Source: Haematobia irritans (taxonomy: Eukaryota > Arthropoda > Insecta > Diptera > Muscidae). From it: 64,000 nt of DNA. Below, piece by piece: positions 13,352-25,201 of the stretch (the stretch's first letter is position 1; every line of letters starts with the position of its first letter). Made by a program: the position numbers and the translations under genes. The notes beneath the pieces are model-generated. The model had not been told where the DNA came from. It worked only from the letters and a program-made list of their open reading frames with translations, and searched no databases. Location: assembly GCF_050003625.1 (NCBI RefSeq), contig NC_134400.1:68218126-68282125 (forward strand). Direction: 5' to 3'.

Positions 13352-13810
13352 CAGAGAATGAAGCCGACCCATTTTTGTCGGCGGCGGCTAACACTAAATT
13401 TTTGCCTCCGGCGGCGGCGGCTTGACGGCTAAGCCGATAAAAAATTGTCTGTTCGGCGGCGCAAAATTATCTATTATAAAATCAATTTGAAGTTTTCCGA
13501 ATTGTAATGAGATTAGTTGTACAACCAATCTTACAATCAAATTTACATTTCATTCAAATTTTTTGAGCTAAATTTTTGTAAAACTATTATAGCAACTTGA
13601 TAATAATTTAATGAAAGTGGAAAGTTCAAAATTTTGGCAAAAACTATTACAAATATTATTAAATTTTTCTGATATAAATCAATATTTTAGATTAATTGGC
13701 GGCTAAATTTGAGTCGAGATGAGTCGACATATTCGGCGGCGGCGTCGACTGCTAAAAACGGGTCGGCGACGGCTAAAATCGGCGGCGCGACTCGGCGGCT
13801 TCATTCTCTG
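13352..13810. mobile_element. hAT-type MITE, copy 4
   Basis: 459 bp with identical termini and CTCTAGTT duplication. It lies in a monomer that begins with a T-type boundary, unlike the other copies. Confidence 0.88.
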
Positions 13811-14141
13811 CTCTAGTTTTCCTAAACATCTAATACATATATATCGAGCGATAAATCATAAATAAACTTTTGCGAAGTTTCCTTAAAATTTCTTCAGATT
13901 TAAATGTCTCACATTTTTATACCCTTCACCACTACTTTGGTACAGGGTATAATAAGTTTGTGCATTTGTATGTAACGCCAAGAAGGAGTAATCATAGACC
14001 AACCCTTTAGTATACGGATCGGCTTAGAATTAAATTCTGAGTCGATTTAGCGATGTCCGTCTGTCTGTCTGTCTGTTGGTGTATTTTTGTGTGCAAAGTA
14101 CAGCTCGCAGTGTTAGTCCGATTGTCCTAAAATTTGGTATA

Positions 14142-14657
14142 CACTGAAAAAACAGTGAACCCACCAGGAAGAAAACTTTCGGTTAATTTTAGAAAATTTT
14201 GAATATTTGTAGAAAATTTTAACTAAACAGTATTACAAACGTTGGGATCAAGCCGATGTCATAAAAATAAGTACATATTTTTCGACAAATTCAAGAAAAT
14301 TTATTAGACATAACTAAGTTTTTTCACTTGTTAAAGAAAATTTTGTAGTTTGAAGGAAAAACTTGGTGTTCAAAATTGCAAGAATGTCTTTAGTGACATA
14401 CGAAGTTCATGATGGACGCATTTTTAGTAAAATTTACAAATTTAAAGAAATTCTGAACTATTTTGTGGAAGACACGAATTTAGTTCATCTTTATGCTTCA
14501 TTGGAGTATATTCTTTTCCTCGGGTTTAGTTAATTTAACTAACGTACATAAAAAATTATTAGAGTAAAGAAAACTTTCTCTAAACATAATAATTCCATGA
14601 ACTAAAATAAAGTTAAATTGGCTTTAGTGAAATAGAGAGTTCACTTTTTTTTGAGTG
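14142..14657. mobile_element. TA-flanked MITE, copy 4 (516 bp)
   Basis: Long (ACATAACTAAG) subtype, like copy 3, with intact termini. Confidence 0.83.
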
Positions 14658-17071
14658 TAGGGTCCTGTTTCGGCTCAAAGACGATCCCTTTGATTTTGGA
14701 AAAAATCGGTTCAGATTTAGATATAGCTGCCATATATATTTTTCACCGATCTGGTCATAATTGGCGTGTATATCAACCGATCTTCCTCAAATTCCGTACA
14801 TCCGAATATTTTATGACATCCTGTTTCGGCTCAAAGACGATCCCTATTGATTTTGGAAAAAATCGGTTCAGATTTAGATATAGCTGCCATATATATTTTT
14901 CACCGATCTGGTCATAATTGGCGTGTATATAAACCGATCTTCCTCAAATTCCGTACATCCGAATATTTTATGAGTCTCGAAAAACTTGCAAAATATCAGC
15001 CAAATCGGTGCAGATTTAGATATATCTCCCATAAATATATAGCTTTCGCCCAATTTACACTCATATGACCACAGAGGCCAATTTTTTGCTCCGATTTAGT
15101 TGAAATTTTGCATAGGGAGTAGAATTAGCATTGTAGCTATACGTCCCAAATTTGGTTGAAATCGGTTCAGATTTAGATATATCTCCCATAAATATATAGC
15201 TTTCGCCCAATTTACACTCATATGACCACAGAGGCCAATTTTTAACTCCGATTTAGTTGAGATTTTGCACAGAGAGTAGAATTAGCATTGTTGCTATGCG
15301 TGCCAAATTTGGTTGACATTGGTTCAGATTTAGATATAGCTCCTATATATATATGTTTTTCTGATTTCGACAAAAATGGGCAAAATACCCACATTCTCCT
15401 TGTCAAATCGCCACTGCTTAGTCGAAAAGTTGTAAAAATGACACTAATTATCCTAAACTTCCAATACATATATATCGAGCGATAAATCATAAATAAACTT
15501 TTGCGAAGTTTCCTTAAAATTGCTTCAGATTTAAATGTCTCACATTTTTATACCCTTCACCACTACTTTGGTAGAGGGTAAATAAGTTTGTGCATTTGTA
15601 TGTAACGCCAAGAAGGAGTAATCATAGACCAACCTTTTAGTATACGGATCGGCTTAGAATTAAATTCGGAGTCGATTTAGCGATGTCCGTCTGTCTGTTG
15701 GTGTATTTTTGTGTGCAAAGTACAGCTCGCAGTTTTAGTCCGATTGTCCTAAAATTTGGTATAGGGTCCTGTTTCGGCTCAAAGACGATCCCTATTGATT
15801 TTGGAAAAAATCGGTTCAGATTTAGATATAGCTGCCATATATATTTTCACCGATCTGGTCATAATTGGCGTGTATATAAACCGATCTTCCTCAAATTCCG
15901 TACATCCGAATATTTTATAAGTCTCGAAAAACTTACGAAATATCAGCCAAATCGGTTCAGATTTGGATATATCTCCCATATATAGCTTTCGCCCGATTTG
16001 CACTCATATGACCACAGAGGCCAATTTTTAACTCCGATTTAGTTGAAATTGTGCACAGGGAGTAGAATTAGCATTATAGCTATACGTGCCAAATTTGGTT
16101 GAAATCGGTTCAGATTTAGATATATCTCCCATATATAGCTTTCGCCCGATTTGCACTCATATGACCACAGAGGCCAATTTTTAACTCCGATTTAGTTGAA
16201 ATTTTGCACAGGGAGTAGAATTAGCATTGTAGCTATGCGAGCCAAATTTGGTTGACATCGGTTCAGATTTAGATATAGCTCCCATATATATGTTTTCTGA
16301 TTTCGACAAAAATGGTCAAAATACCAACATTTCCCTTGTCAAATCGCCACTGCTTAGTCAAAAAGTTGTAAAAATGACTCTAATTTTCCTAAACTTCTAA
16401 TACATATATATATCGAGCGATAAATCATAAATAAACTTTTGCGAAGTTTCCTTAAAATTGCTTCAGATTTAAATGTTTCCCATATTTATACCCCTCACCG
16501 CCACTGTGGTACAGGGCATATAAAGTTTGTGCGTTTGTATGTAACGCCAAGAAAGAGTAATCATAGACCAACCTTTTAGTATACGGATCGGCTTAGAATT
16601 AAATTCTGAGTCGATTTAGCGATGTCCGCCTGTCTGTCTGTCTGTCTGTTGGTGTATTTTTGTGTGCAAAGTACAGCTCGCAGTTTTAGTCCGATTGTCC
16701 TAAAATTTGGTATAGGGTCCTGTTTCGGCTCAAATACGAATCCTAATATTTTATGAGTCTCGAAAAACTTGCAAAATATCAGCCAAATCGGTTCAGATTT
16801 AGATATATCTCCCATAAATATATAGTTTCGCCCAATTTACACTCATATGACCACAGAGGCCAATTTTTTGCTCCGATTTAGTTTAAATTTTGCATAGGGA
16901 GTAGAATTAGCATTGTAGCTATACGTGCCAAATTTGGTTGAAATCGGTTCAGATTTAGATATAGCTCCCATATATATGTTTTTCTGATTTCGACAAAAAT
17001 GGTCAAAACACCAACATTTTCCTTGTAAAATCGCCACTGCTTAGTCGAAAGTTGTAAAAATGACTCTAGTT

Positions 17072-17530
17072 CAGAGAATGAAGCCGACCCATTTTTGTCG
17101 GCGGCGGCTAACACTAAATTTTTGCCTCCGGCGGCGGCGGCTTGACGGCTAAGCCGATAAAAAATTGTCTGTTCGGCGGCGCAAAATTATCTATTATAAA
17201 ATCAATTTGAAGTTTTCCGAATTGTAATGAGATTAGTTGTACAACCAATCTTACAATCAAATTTACATTTCATTCAAATTTTTTGAGCTAAATTTTTGTA
17301 AAACTATTATAGCAACTTGATAATAATTTAATGAAAGTGGAAAGTTCAAAATTTTGGCAAAAACTATAACAAATATTATTAAATTTTTCTGATATAAATC
17401 AATATTTTAGATTAATTGGCGGCTAAATTTGAGTCGAGATGAGTCGACATATTCGGCGGCGGCGTCGACTGCTAAAAACGGGTCGGCGACGGCTAAAATC
17501 GGCGGCGCGACTCGGCGGCTTCATTCTCTG
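17072..17530. mobile_element. hAT-type MITE, copy 5
   Basis: 459 bp with the same termini, flanks and host position. Confidence 0.88.
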
Positions 17531-17861
17531 CTCTAGTTTTCCTAAACATCTAATACATATATATCGAGCGATAAATCATAAATAAACTTTTGCGAAGTTT
17601 CCTTAAAATTGCTTCAGATTTAAATGTCTCACATTTTTATACCCTTCACCACTACTTTGGTACAGGGTATAATAAGTTTGTGCATTTGTATGTAACGCCA
17701 AGAAGGAGTAATCATAGACCAACCCTTTAGTATACGGATCGGCTTAGAATTAAATTCTGAGTCGATTTAGCGATGTCCGTCTGTCTGTCTGTCTGTTGGT
17801 GTATTTTTGTGTGCAAAGTACAGCTCGCAGTGTTAGTCCGATTGTCCTAAAATTTGGTATA

Positions 17862-18371
17862 CACTGAAAAAACAGTGAACCCACCAGGAAGAAAACTTTC
17901 GGTTAATTTTAGAAAATTTTGAATATTTGTAGAAAATTTTAACTAAACAGTATTACAAACGTTGGGATCAAGCCGATGTCATAAAAATAAGTACATATTT
18001 TTCGACAAATTCAAGAAAATTTATTAGACATTTTTTTTCACTTGTTAAAGAAAATTTTGTAGTTTTGAAGGAAAAACTTGGTGTTCAAAATTGCAAGAAC
18101 GTCTTTAGTGACATACGAAGTTCATGATGGACGCATTTGTAGTAAAATTTACAAATTTAAAGAAATTCTGAACTATTTTGTGGAAGACACGAATTTAGTT
18201 CATCTTTATGCTTCATTGAGTATATATTTTTCCTCGGGTTTAGTTAATTTAACTAACGTACATAAAAAATTATTAGAGTAAAGAAAACTTTCTCTAAACA
18301 TAATAATTCCATGAACTAAAATAAAGTTAAATTGGCTTTAGTGAAATAGAGAGTTCACTTTTTTTTGAGTG
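17862..18371. mobile_element. TA-flanked MITE, copy 5 (510 bp)
   Basis: Short subtype with intact termini and TA flanks, inside the unit later hit by the BEL/Pao element. Confidence 0.83.
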
Positions 18372-18901
18372 TAGGGTTCTGTTTCGGCTCAAAGACGATC
18401 CCTTTGATTTTGGAAAAAATCGGTTCAGATTTAGATATAGCTGCCACATATATTTTTCACCGATCTGGTCATAATTGGCGTGTATATCAACCGATCTTCC
18501 TCAAATTCCGTACATCCGAATATTTTATGACATCCTGTTTCGGCTCAAAGACGATCCCTATTGATTTTGGAAAAAATCGGTTCAGATTTAGATATAGCTG
18601 CCATATATATTTTTCACCGATCTGGTCATAATTGGCGTGTATATAAACCGATCTTCCTCAAATTCCGTACATCCGAATATTTTATGAGTCTCGAAAAACT
18701 TGCAAAATATCAGCCAAATCGGTGCAGATTTAGATATATCTCCCATAAATATATAGCTTTCGCCCAATTTACACTCATATGACCACAGAGGCCAATTTTT
18801 TGCTCCGATTTAGTTGAAATTTTGCATAGGGAGTAGAATTAGCATTGTAGCTATACGTCCCAAATTTGGTTGAAATCGGTTCAGATTTAGATATATCTCC
18901 C

Positions 18902-19680
18902 TGTACGTAAAGAAAGGAAATTATTTCAAACAAGAAAAAGATCAATATCAAGAAATAAGAATTAGAGCAGAGTTATAAAAAAAGAACCGCAAGTTTTATT
19001 TTCCTTATACCAGTCACAATACTTATCAAAGCTGGTGATCTGTCTGCTTCGGTGTCCAAAAAAAGAAGAATTAAAAAAATGCTAAAGTAATCTCAAGAAG
19101 CCTAATGTTTCTCTGCTAGATTCAAAGTATTATTACAGTGAGAGTCAACAAAAAATAAAAATTATCCAGCATATCAACTCATATAACACATTTATCCCCT
19201 CACTCACCATCGGTACCATAGAAGTTATTTGTTTTTTAAATTGTATAATAGTTTTTAATAAAGCTATACCGAGAGAGTAAAGTTGTAAATGTACTATATG
19301 TTCCGACACACACTGAGTGCAGAAACTAGCAACAATATAGTATGCAAAAGCTTTGTCTGTACTGTTAACTCTCAGAGAGCACATGATAATAACAACACTA
19401 GTGATATCAGAAATATTTATATGAGAAACAAATGATTGCAAAAAGCTAAGTTTATATTTTGAAACGATCAAAGGTAAGAATAAAGGAAATTATGTTAGTT
19501 ATGTGGAAGCAGACAGATTTACACTCATGTTGAATATTGTAGCATAATTAGATAATTTTGAATTAAATAAACAACTTAAAAAAATAAGTTTTGTAAATTA
19601 AAACAAATTATTAGAAAATTAACAAATTAAAAATGTTGAAGTAATTATAAAGAGGAATATGTTGGTTTTTTTCACCAACA
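18902..19680 (-). repeat. BEL/Pao 3' LTR
   Basis: 779 bp, same length as the upstream LTR and nearly identical to it. It begins immediately after the purine-rich tract (coding orientation) and is bounded outside by the CTCCC target duplication. Confidence 0.93.
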
Positions 19681-19692
19681 TTCTCCCCCCTG
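19681..19692 (-). promoter_or_regulatory. Polypurine tract of the BEL/Pao element
   Basis: On the coding strand, AGGGGGGAGAA abuts the start of the downstream LTR. This is the expected place and composition for the plus-strand primer of reverse transcription. Confidence 0.85.
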
Positions 19693-19932
19693 GTAAACGG
19701 AAGTTTACAAATAGATTTTAGGTATTATGATAATGATGAAAAAATCCGATAGACGTTGAAATGTCGACGTAGTTGATGGAACAATAATTCAAGATGAGAT
19801 GGATATCCTGTAAAACTAAATAGCCTACGATGGGAGTGTTTTAGTCGAGTTTCATTTTGAACTCCGCTGTGCTCCGACTCACAGCGAGGATAATAGGCAT
19901 CGTTTTCAGATAATATTTTGCGATGTGATGAT
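19693..19932 (-). other. BEL/Pao 3' untranslated segment
   Basis: 240 bp between the pol stop and the polypurine tract. Nothing else is recognised in it. Confidence 0.6.
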
Positions 19933-22900
19933 TTATATCTTTGATGATGAAGTTAGCGGGGACTTAAGAGTTTCGTGTTCAGCACCTGGAAGGAAACAGA
20001 TTTTAGTTATAGGTCTTTTTATAATTTTGTTTTTTGTAAGGACAGATACAACCCGAGCATGTCCATCAGGTCCTGGATGTGTTTCCTGAATACGACCTAA
20101 AAGCCATTGTCCTGGCCCACATCTCTCATCCGAAATCAGCACCAAATCACCAACGCTAGCTTCTGGCTTGGGACATAACCATTTTGGCCGAGCTTGAAGG
20201 CGGTTGAGAAATTCGTTTCTCCATCTCTTCCAAAAGTGCTGCTTCATTTTTTCCACACATTTCCAACGGGTAAGAAGGTTAATATTTGTATCTAGTAAGG
20301 ACTCCTCTTGGATACATGTTGTGGGTTCTCCAACTAAGAAATGCGCTGGCGTAAGAGCATCAAAATTGGTGTGGTCGGACGATAGAGGTGCAAGTGGCCG
20401 AGAATTGAGGCAACTTTCTATTTGACAAAGCAAAGTAGAAAGTTCCTCGTAATTAAGAATTCTGTCTTTCACAATGCGTTTGAGATGATACTTGGTGGAC
20501 TTCACACCGGCCTCCCATAGACCACCAAAATTAGGCGAGGCGGGTGGTATAAAGTGCCAAGTTGTCCCAATTAGACCTAAAGCTTGATGCAGATCGGCTG
20601 AAATAGAATTCTTATTCCGATTGTAGATAACTTTGAGCTCCTTTGACGCTCCAACAAAGTTCGTTCCACAGTCGGAATACAGATCCGTACATAAGCCCCT
20701 TCTAGATATGAAACGACGAAAAGCAGCTAGGAAAGCGTTTGTTGTCAGATCAGAGACGGCCTCCAGGTGTATGGCCTTTGTCACCATACATATAAAAAGA
20801 CATATATAGCCTTTGGTGGTTGATGCTGTCCGCAAAGAAGAAGTTTTAATAGAAATGGGACCGGCATAATCAACCCCACTATGGCTGAAAGGTCTTGTGA
20901 CGGTTAGTCGCACGTTAGGTAAATTGCCCATGATTTGCTGACTTGTTTTGGCCGTATACTTAAAGCATGGAATACAATTTCGTATAATAGTCTTAGCCAA
21001 TGTATTTCCAGAAATTATCCAAAATTTTCTATTGACATAAGACATAGTCAAAGTTACACCCCCATGCAATGTTCTCCCATGAGCGTCCGATATAATAAGA
21101 CTTGACAATGGATTGGCTTTGGACAATAACATTGGATGCTTCAAGTCGTAAGACAGAGAAGAATTCCCTAAACGACCACCAACTCGAATAATGTTTTCTT
21201 TATCCAAAAAAGGCATCAATTTAAGAATTGATGTATTCTTAAGTGGTGCATTAGTCGAAAGTGCAAACAGCTCAGTCCTAAAATCAACTCCTTGAGTAAG
21301 TTTCACATATCGAAGTAATGACTCGTTCGTCTCAGACAATGTCAATGGACAAGTACGCTTCTTCGAAGCATTCCGACAATTATATAGGAAACGAAAACAG
21401 AGCGCGGTAACTCGAAGCAAAGTTTGAAGTTTGGAATATTTCAATAGCAACTCCGGGTATGATAGCGAGCTACTATTATAGGACATAACCTTTGATTTTC
21501 TTGCCTCATCGCATGTATATAAATTGGGCAAATTCTGTGGCCAAAATGACTCCGGTTTGAGTAAAAATTCTGGTCCATTCCACCAAATTTTACTTTCTAA
21601 TAAATCATTAGGTCCGATACCCCTTGAGGCACAATCAGCCGGATTCTGAGCTGAAGGTATATACCTCCAATCTAAGGGATTGCTCAGCCTTTGTATCTCT
21701 GCGACACGATTGGCCACATAAACAGACCAAGTAGAAGGGGATTTTCTTATCCAACTTAGGACAGTGGAGCTGTCACTCCAATAACAAATTGTGTCAATTT
21801 CAATATCCCTCAGTGACCTCTTCACCCGTTCTGCCAATTTAACCGAAAGAGCAGCGGCACATAGTTCCAGTCTAGGGATAGTGACTGTCTTAATGGGAGT
21901 GACTTTGGACTTTGCCTGTAGTATATTGACAACAACACCATCAACACTCTCACTCCTACAGTAAATAACAGCTGCATATGCTGCTGTTGAAGCGTCGCAA
22001 AAAGAGTTACGAAATCTAAGCCATTTCGTCCTAATTTCGTCTGGGATATCGTCATCCCAATTAAGTCCATTTTCCCATAAAGTTTTGAAAAGTGACTTCG
22101 CAACAACAGTTGATGGAGTTAACCATCCTAGGGGGTCATAAATACTGGCCGATTCTGACAATATAGATCGCTTAGTAACAGAGCTCGCATGAGGCAGCTC
22201 TATTTTGAAAGAAAAGCTATCATCCCATGTGTTCCAACGAACGCCAAGGGTTTTTACCGTGCTCCCGCGGTCGAAATCAATAGTCATCGAAGGATCCCTG
22301 TAATCCACAGGAATTCGACTTAAAAGATCATTTGAGTTCGTTACCCATTTGCGAAGCCTACAACCCCCCTTAGCCCCTGATAACACGTCGTCAACGTATG
22401 TATCAGTCAAAAGAACTTTACACGCTCCAGGAAATTCAGAACAATAATCATTTGATAATTTCTGGAGAACTCTTATTGCCAAGTACGGGGCAGATGCGGT
22501 GCCATATGTCACCGTATTGAGTTCATAAATTGATATTTCCTGAAAAGGATCGTATCTCCAAAGGATTTGCTGAAATTTGCGGTGTTCAGGACAGACATCG
22601 ATCTGTCGAAACATTTTCTCGATGTCTGCACTGAAAGATATTCTATGCCGCCGCCATTGCGTCATGACTGAAGGCAAATCATTTTGGAGAGCAGGTCCGG
22701 GGGAAAGAAGTTCATTTAAAGACTTGCTTTCACCCATGTGGCCACTGCCATCGAAAACAACCCTAAGTTTTGTCGTGGTGCTATCTTCCTTAAATACACC
22801 ATGATGTGGTAAGAAATAAGATACCCTACGAGTATCTTGAGGGTATGTACCGACTTTGGACATGTGGCCCAAAGACTCATACTCCCTCATGAAAGACTTA

Positions 22901-24405
22901 TAAGCCTCAGCAAATTGCGGACGCTTAGAAAATGATATTTCTAGCTGTCGCAAACGCTTAAAAGCACTCGTAACATTATTATCAACATCTGGAAGAACAC
23001 CATTACGAAGAAGATTTCTAAATGGTAATTGGACCATGTATCGGCCCGATTCTGACATACTCGAGGTAGCTGTAAAATGAGCTTCACAAGCTGATTCCTC
23101 CCATGTCAAATCCCTATCAGAAGATATATCTTCTTGTTCCCAAAAAGACTTTAGAATAGATTCCAAGTTCACTGTATGTATATGGACCCTATTTGCAGAC
23201 AGTGGTTCAGTCGAACCAGAAAAGACCCAACCGAAATAGGTATTTTGAAAAAAGAATCCGTCATGAACAAAAGATTCAGCTGGAATCTTTATTTTCGAAC
23301 AAACATCTGATCCAAGAATCATGTCGATCTTGTCAGATTTATAAAAATATGGGTCCGCTAAACTATCTGCCACATTATCAGGAAGTGATATATACCGTGA
23401 AGACGGTGTTGGTGAATATGAAGAAAGTTTAGGGAGCACCAACGCAACACAAGAAATTACAGGCATATCCGCCATGGAGATCAAATCAAGACCAACTGCA
23501 TATTTCGACAAATTGGAGTGGCCATTACCGATACCAATGACTTGACAATGTGATCTAATTCTCCTTAGCCCTAAAAGTTGTACGGCAGATTCGGTAATAA
23601 GGCTTCCTTGGGATCCTGGATCCAAAAGAGCTCTTAAAGCAAACATGCCATGATTTGTCTTAACTTTAAGACGAATTGTGTATAGCAGAACGTACTGAAA
23701 ATAAGACACGTTATGAGAAGCCATTTGAGTAACACCCTGTCCACAACCACTTGATGTGGATGGAGCATTGTTTATCTCCACACGAGAGTTGTTATGTCCG
23801 TCCGGGTGTAGAACGGTGTGGTGTTGTTCCTTGCATATAATGCAGCGAAAGGGTGACCCACAATTGGATATGACATGTCCGCTCGTCAAACAATTCCGGC
23901 AAATGCCCTTATCTAATACAAATTTGTTCCGTGAAGCAAATGTAAGAGCCAAGAATTTATAACACTTCGAAAGTACATGAGATTTTTCACAATATGGACA
24001 TTTTATCAAATCTTGTTTCACAAATTTGCCAGAATGGACAGATGTCTTTCTTCCCGATGTAAATTGTTTCGGTTTTGATGGTTCTTGTTTGACCACAGAT
24101 GGGAAACTGTCTTGAATGGATTCCAATGTTCGGAATGTCCTTTCCAGAAAATCAAACATTTCAGAACGTGATGGGATTTCGGTCGATGACCGCAAAGAAT
24201 GTTCCCAATCACGTCGCGTCTGAATGTCCAATTTCTGAGCGGTCAAATGAATTAAGAGTGGATCCCATGTTTGTGTGTTCACACCTAAATTTTTCAAAGA
24301 GGATAGACATTCCTTTGTGGAATCCAACAACATTTTAATGGACTGGAACCCACCGTCAGACTTTTGGATTCCGAAAAGTTTACCCACCAAATGTCCAACA
24401 ATCAT
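19933..24405 (-). CDS. pol: BEL/Pao Gag C-terminus and Pol polyprotein
   Basis: 1,490 codons counted from the first ATG after the gag stop. The frame is open from 24459, so this ATG is unlikely to be the natural start. Order seen: two cysteine/histidine knuckles (C-x2-C-x4-H-x4-C near 136-148, C-x2-C-x4-H-x4-C near 169-182); aspartic protease with L-L-D-P-G-S-Q at 260-266; reverse transcriptase with Y-V-D-D at 670-673; RNase H with C-D-A-S near 803; integrase zinc module H1109, H1114, C1144, C1147; integrase catalytic D1179, D1245, E1298; and a C-terminal DUF5641-like domain near 1415-1475. Products would copy element RNA to DNA and integrate it. The protease has Pro where Ser or Thr is usual in D-[ST]-G. 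At residues 800-801 R-F-R-N joins directly to S-F-C-D-A-S, where relatives have roughly 30 more residues, so a small in-frame deletion is likely. Confidence 0.92.
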   Translation of the reverse strand: MIVGHLVGKLFGIQKSDGGFQSIKMLLDSTKECLSSLKNLGVNTQTWDPLLIHLTAQKLDIQTRRDWEHSLRSSTEIPSRSEMFDFLERTFRTLESIQDSFPSVVKQEPSKPKQFTSGRKTSVHSGKFVKQDLIKCPYCEKSHVLSKCYKFLALTFASRNKFVLDKGICRNCLTSGHVISNCGSPFRCIICKEQHHTVLHPDGHNNSRVEINNAPSTSSGCGQGVTQMASHNVSYFQYVLLYTIRLKVKTNHGMFALRALLDPGSQGSLITESAVQLLGLRRIRSHCQVIGIGNGHSNLSKYAVGLDLISMADMPVISCVALVLPKLSSYSPTPSSRYISLPDNVADSLADPYFYKSDKIDMILGSDVCSKIKIPAESFVHDGFFFQNTYFGWVFSGSTEPLSANRVHIHTVNLESILKSFWEQEDISSDRDLTWEESACEAHFTATSSMSESGRYMVQLPFRNLLRNGVLPDVDNNVTSAFKRLRQLEISFSKRPQFAEAYKSFMREYESLGHMSKVGTYPQDTRRVSYFLPHHGVFKEDSTTTKLRVVFDGSGHMGESKSLNELLSPGPALQNDLPSVMTQWRRHRISFSADIEKMFRQIDVCPEHRKFQQILWRYDPFQEISIYELNTVTYGTASAPYLAIRVLQKLSNDYCSEFPGACKVLLTDTYVDDVLSGAKGGCRLRKWVTNSNDLLSRIPVDYRDPSMTIDFDRGSTVKTLGVRWNTWDDSFSFKIELPHASSVTKRSILSESASIYDPLGWLTPSTVVAKSLFKTLWENGLNWDDDIPDEIRTKWLRFRNSFCDASTAAYAAVIYCRSESVDGVVVNILQAKSKVTPIKTVTIPRLELCAAALSVKLAERVKRSLRDIEIDTICYWSDSSTVLSWIRKSPSTWSVYVANRVAEIQRLSNPLDWRYIPSAQNPADCASRGIGPNDLLESKIWWNGPEFLLKPESFWPQNLPNLYTCDEARKSKVMSYNSSSLSYPELLLKYSKLQTLLRVTALCFRFLYNCRNASKKRTCPLTLSETNESLLRYVKLTQGVDFRTELFALSTNAPLKNTSILKLMPFLDKENIIRVGGRLGNSSLSYDLKHPMLLSKANPLSSLIISDAHGRTLHGGVTLTMSYVNRKFWIISGNTLAKTIIRNCIPCFKYTAKTSQQIMGNLPNVRLTVTRPFSHSGVDYAGPISIKTSSLRTASTTKGYICLFICMVTKAIHLEAVSDLTTNAFLAAFRRFISRRGLCTDLYSDCGTNFVGASKELKVIYNRNKNSISADLHQALGLIGTTWHFIPPASPNFGGLWEAGVKSTKYHLKRIVKDRILNYEELSTLLCQIESCLNSRPLAPLSSDHTNFDALTPAHFLVGEPTTCIQEESLLDTNINLLTRWKCVEKMKQHFWKRWRNEFLNRLQARPKWLCPKPEASVGDLVLISDERCGPGQWLLGRIQETHPGPDGHARVVSVLTKNKIIKRPITKICFLPGAEHETLKSPLTSSSKI

Positions 24406-24459
24406 CCTTTTATTGTGGTAGCGTGACTCTAAAGTAGCCCACGCGGACTCGTAGTTTGC

Positions 24460-25029
24460 CTATGTGGCAGAAATCGTTTTTATCAAGTTCGCGGCCTCAC
24501 CTGAAAGTGTGCCTTTCAAATAATAGAATTTCTGAATCTTTGTTAATGATTCATTGCCATGCACAAGGGAGACATATATATCACGAAAAGGTATCCATTC
24601 CATATAGTCTCCCGAAAAAGAAGGTAAAGAAATTTTCGGTAGTTTGGTGTCTACACCAATAGTAGTATCAGCACGATTTCCACTTGCCACAGTAGTGCTT
24701 GATAATGGGGAAAATGCAACCGAGTTGTGAGACAATGTGTCAATTAATTTACCTTTAAACGAAAAATATTGTTCAGAAAAATCGTAATAAAAGTCATCTT
24801 TCAAATAAGGAACATCGGCTGCATCTATACCACTGTCATGCACTTGCAACAAAATTTCATTGTGCTGGGTCTCAAAATTATTAAACACATCATCAATTCT
24901 TTGGACAAGTGTGTGCAAATAACCTGGAGTTCTTCCGGAAGAATCTCTATCGTCGAATCGTTTCTCATATTTCACCAAAATTGAATACAAATCACGCTGC
25001 ATTTGAATAAATTGGTCCAAAGAATTCAT
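24460..25029 (-). pseudogene. gag: BEL/Pao Gag N-terminal part, ended by an in-frame TAG
   Basis: 189 codons from an ATG 151 bp inside the PBS. The protein forms the virus-like particle that packages element RNA. The C-terminal half (pattern I-P-F-R-D near residue 142, L-K-G-T-L-S-G-E-A near 172) resembles the conserved gag region of insect BEL/Pao elements (the DUF1759 type). The frame ends at TAG (24460-24462). Without that codon the same frame runs straight on into N-Y-E-S-A-W, L-E-S-R-Y, as the family does, and on to the end of pol. I infer a nonsense mutation, although stop-codon readthrough cannot be excluded from one copy. Confidence 0.85.
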
Positions 25030-25179
25030 GATTTATATATTTCACCTTGCAAAAACCAAGAATCACGTTTCACAAAAAATCACGCTATCACAATAATTAA
25101 GCAAGAAATGATTTATTTACTTTCCACCGTAGTAAATAATACAATTGGATTAATTCGAGGGAAATCTAATGACTAGACT

Positions 25180-25197
25180 TCCCGGGTTTCGGCACCA
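25180..25197 (-). promoter_or_regulatory. Primer-binding site of the BEL/Pao element
   Basis: On the coding strand, TGGTGCCGAAACCCGGGA lies 4 bp inside the upstream LTR. It begins with TGG, the complement of a tRNA CCA end, as expected for a minus-strand primer site. I could not assign the tRNA from memory. Confidence 0.8.
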
Positions 25198-25201
25198 ACA
25201 A

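Larger units (their letters stand above)
12510..16485 (+). repeat. Higher-order repeat unit H4, long variant
   Basis: Begins with a T-type boundary yet carries the hAT-type MITE (13352-13810). A further T-type boundary near 13917 and the TA-type MITE (14142-14657) follow, then an extra monomer from about 15549. The hAT-type MITE here sits in a monomer whose start is T-type, which suggests recombination between monomer types. Confidence 0.8.

Noticed and set aside
19145..19471. 108-codon frame in both BEL/Pao LTRs
   Set aside because: It lies wholly in the LTR, has no domain, and its second copy is simply the other LTR.
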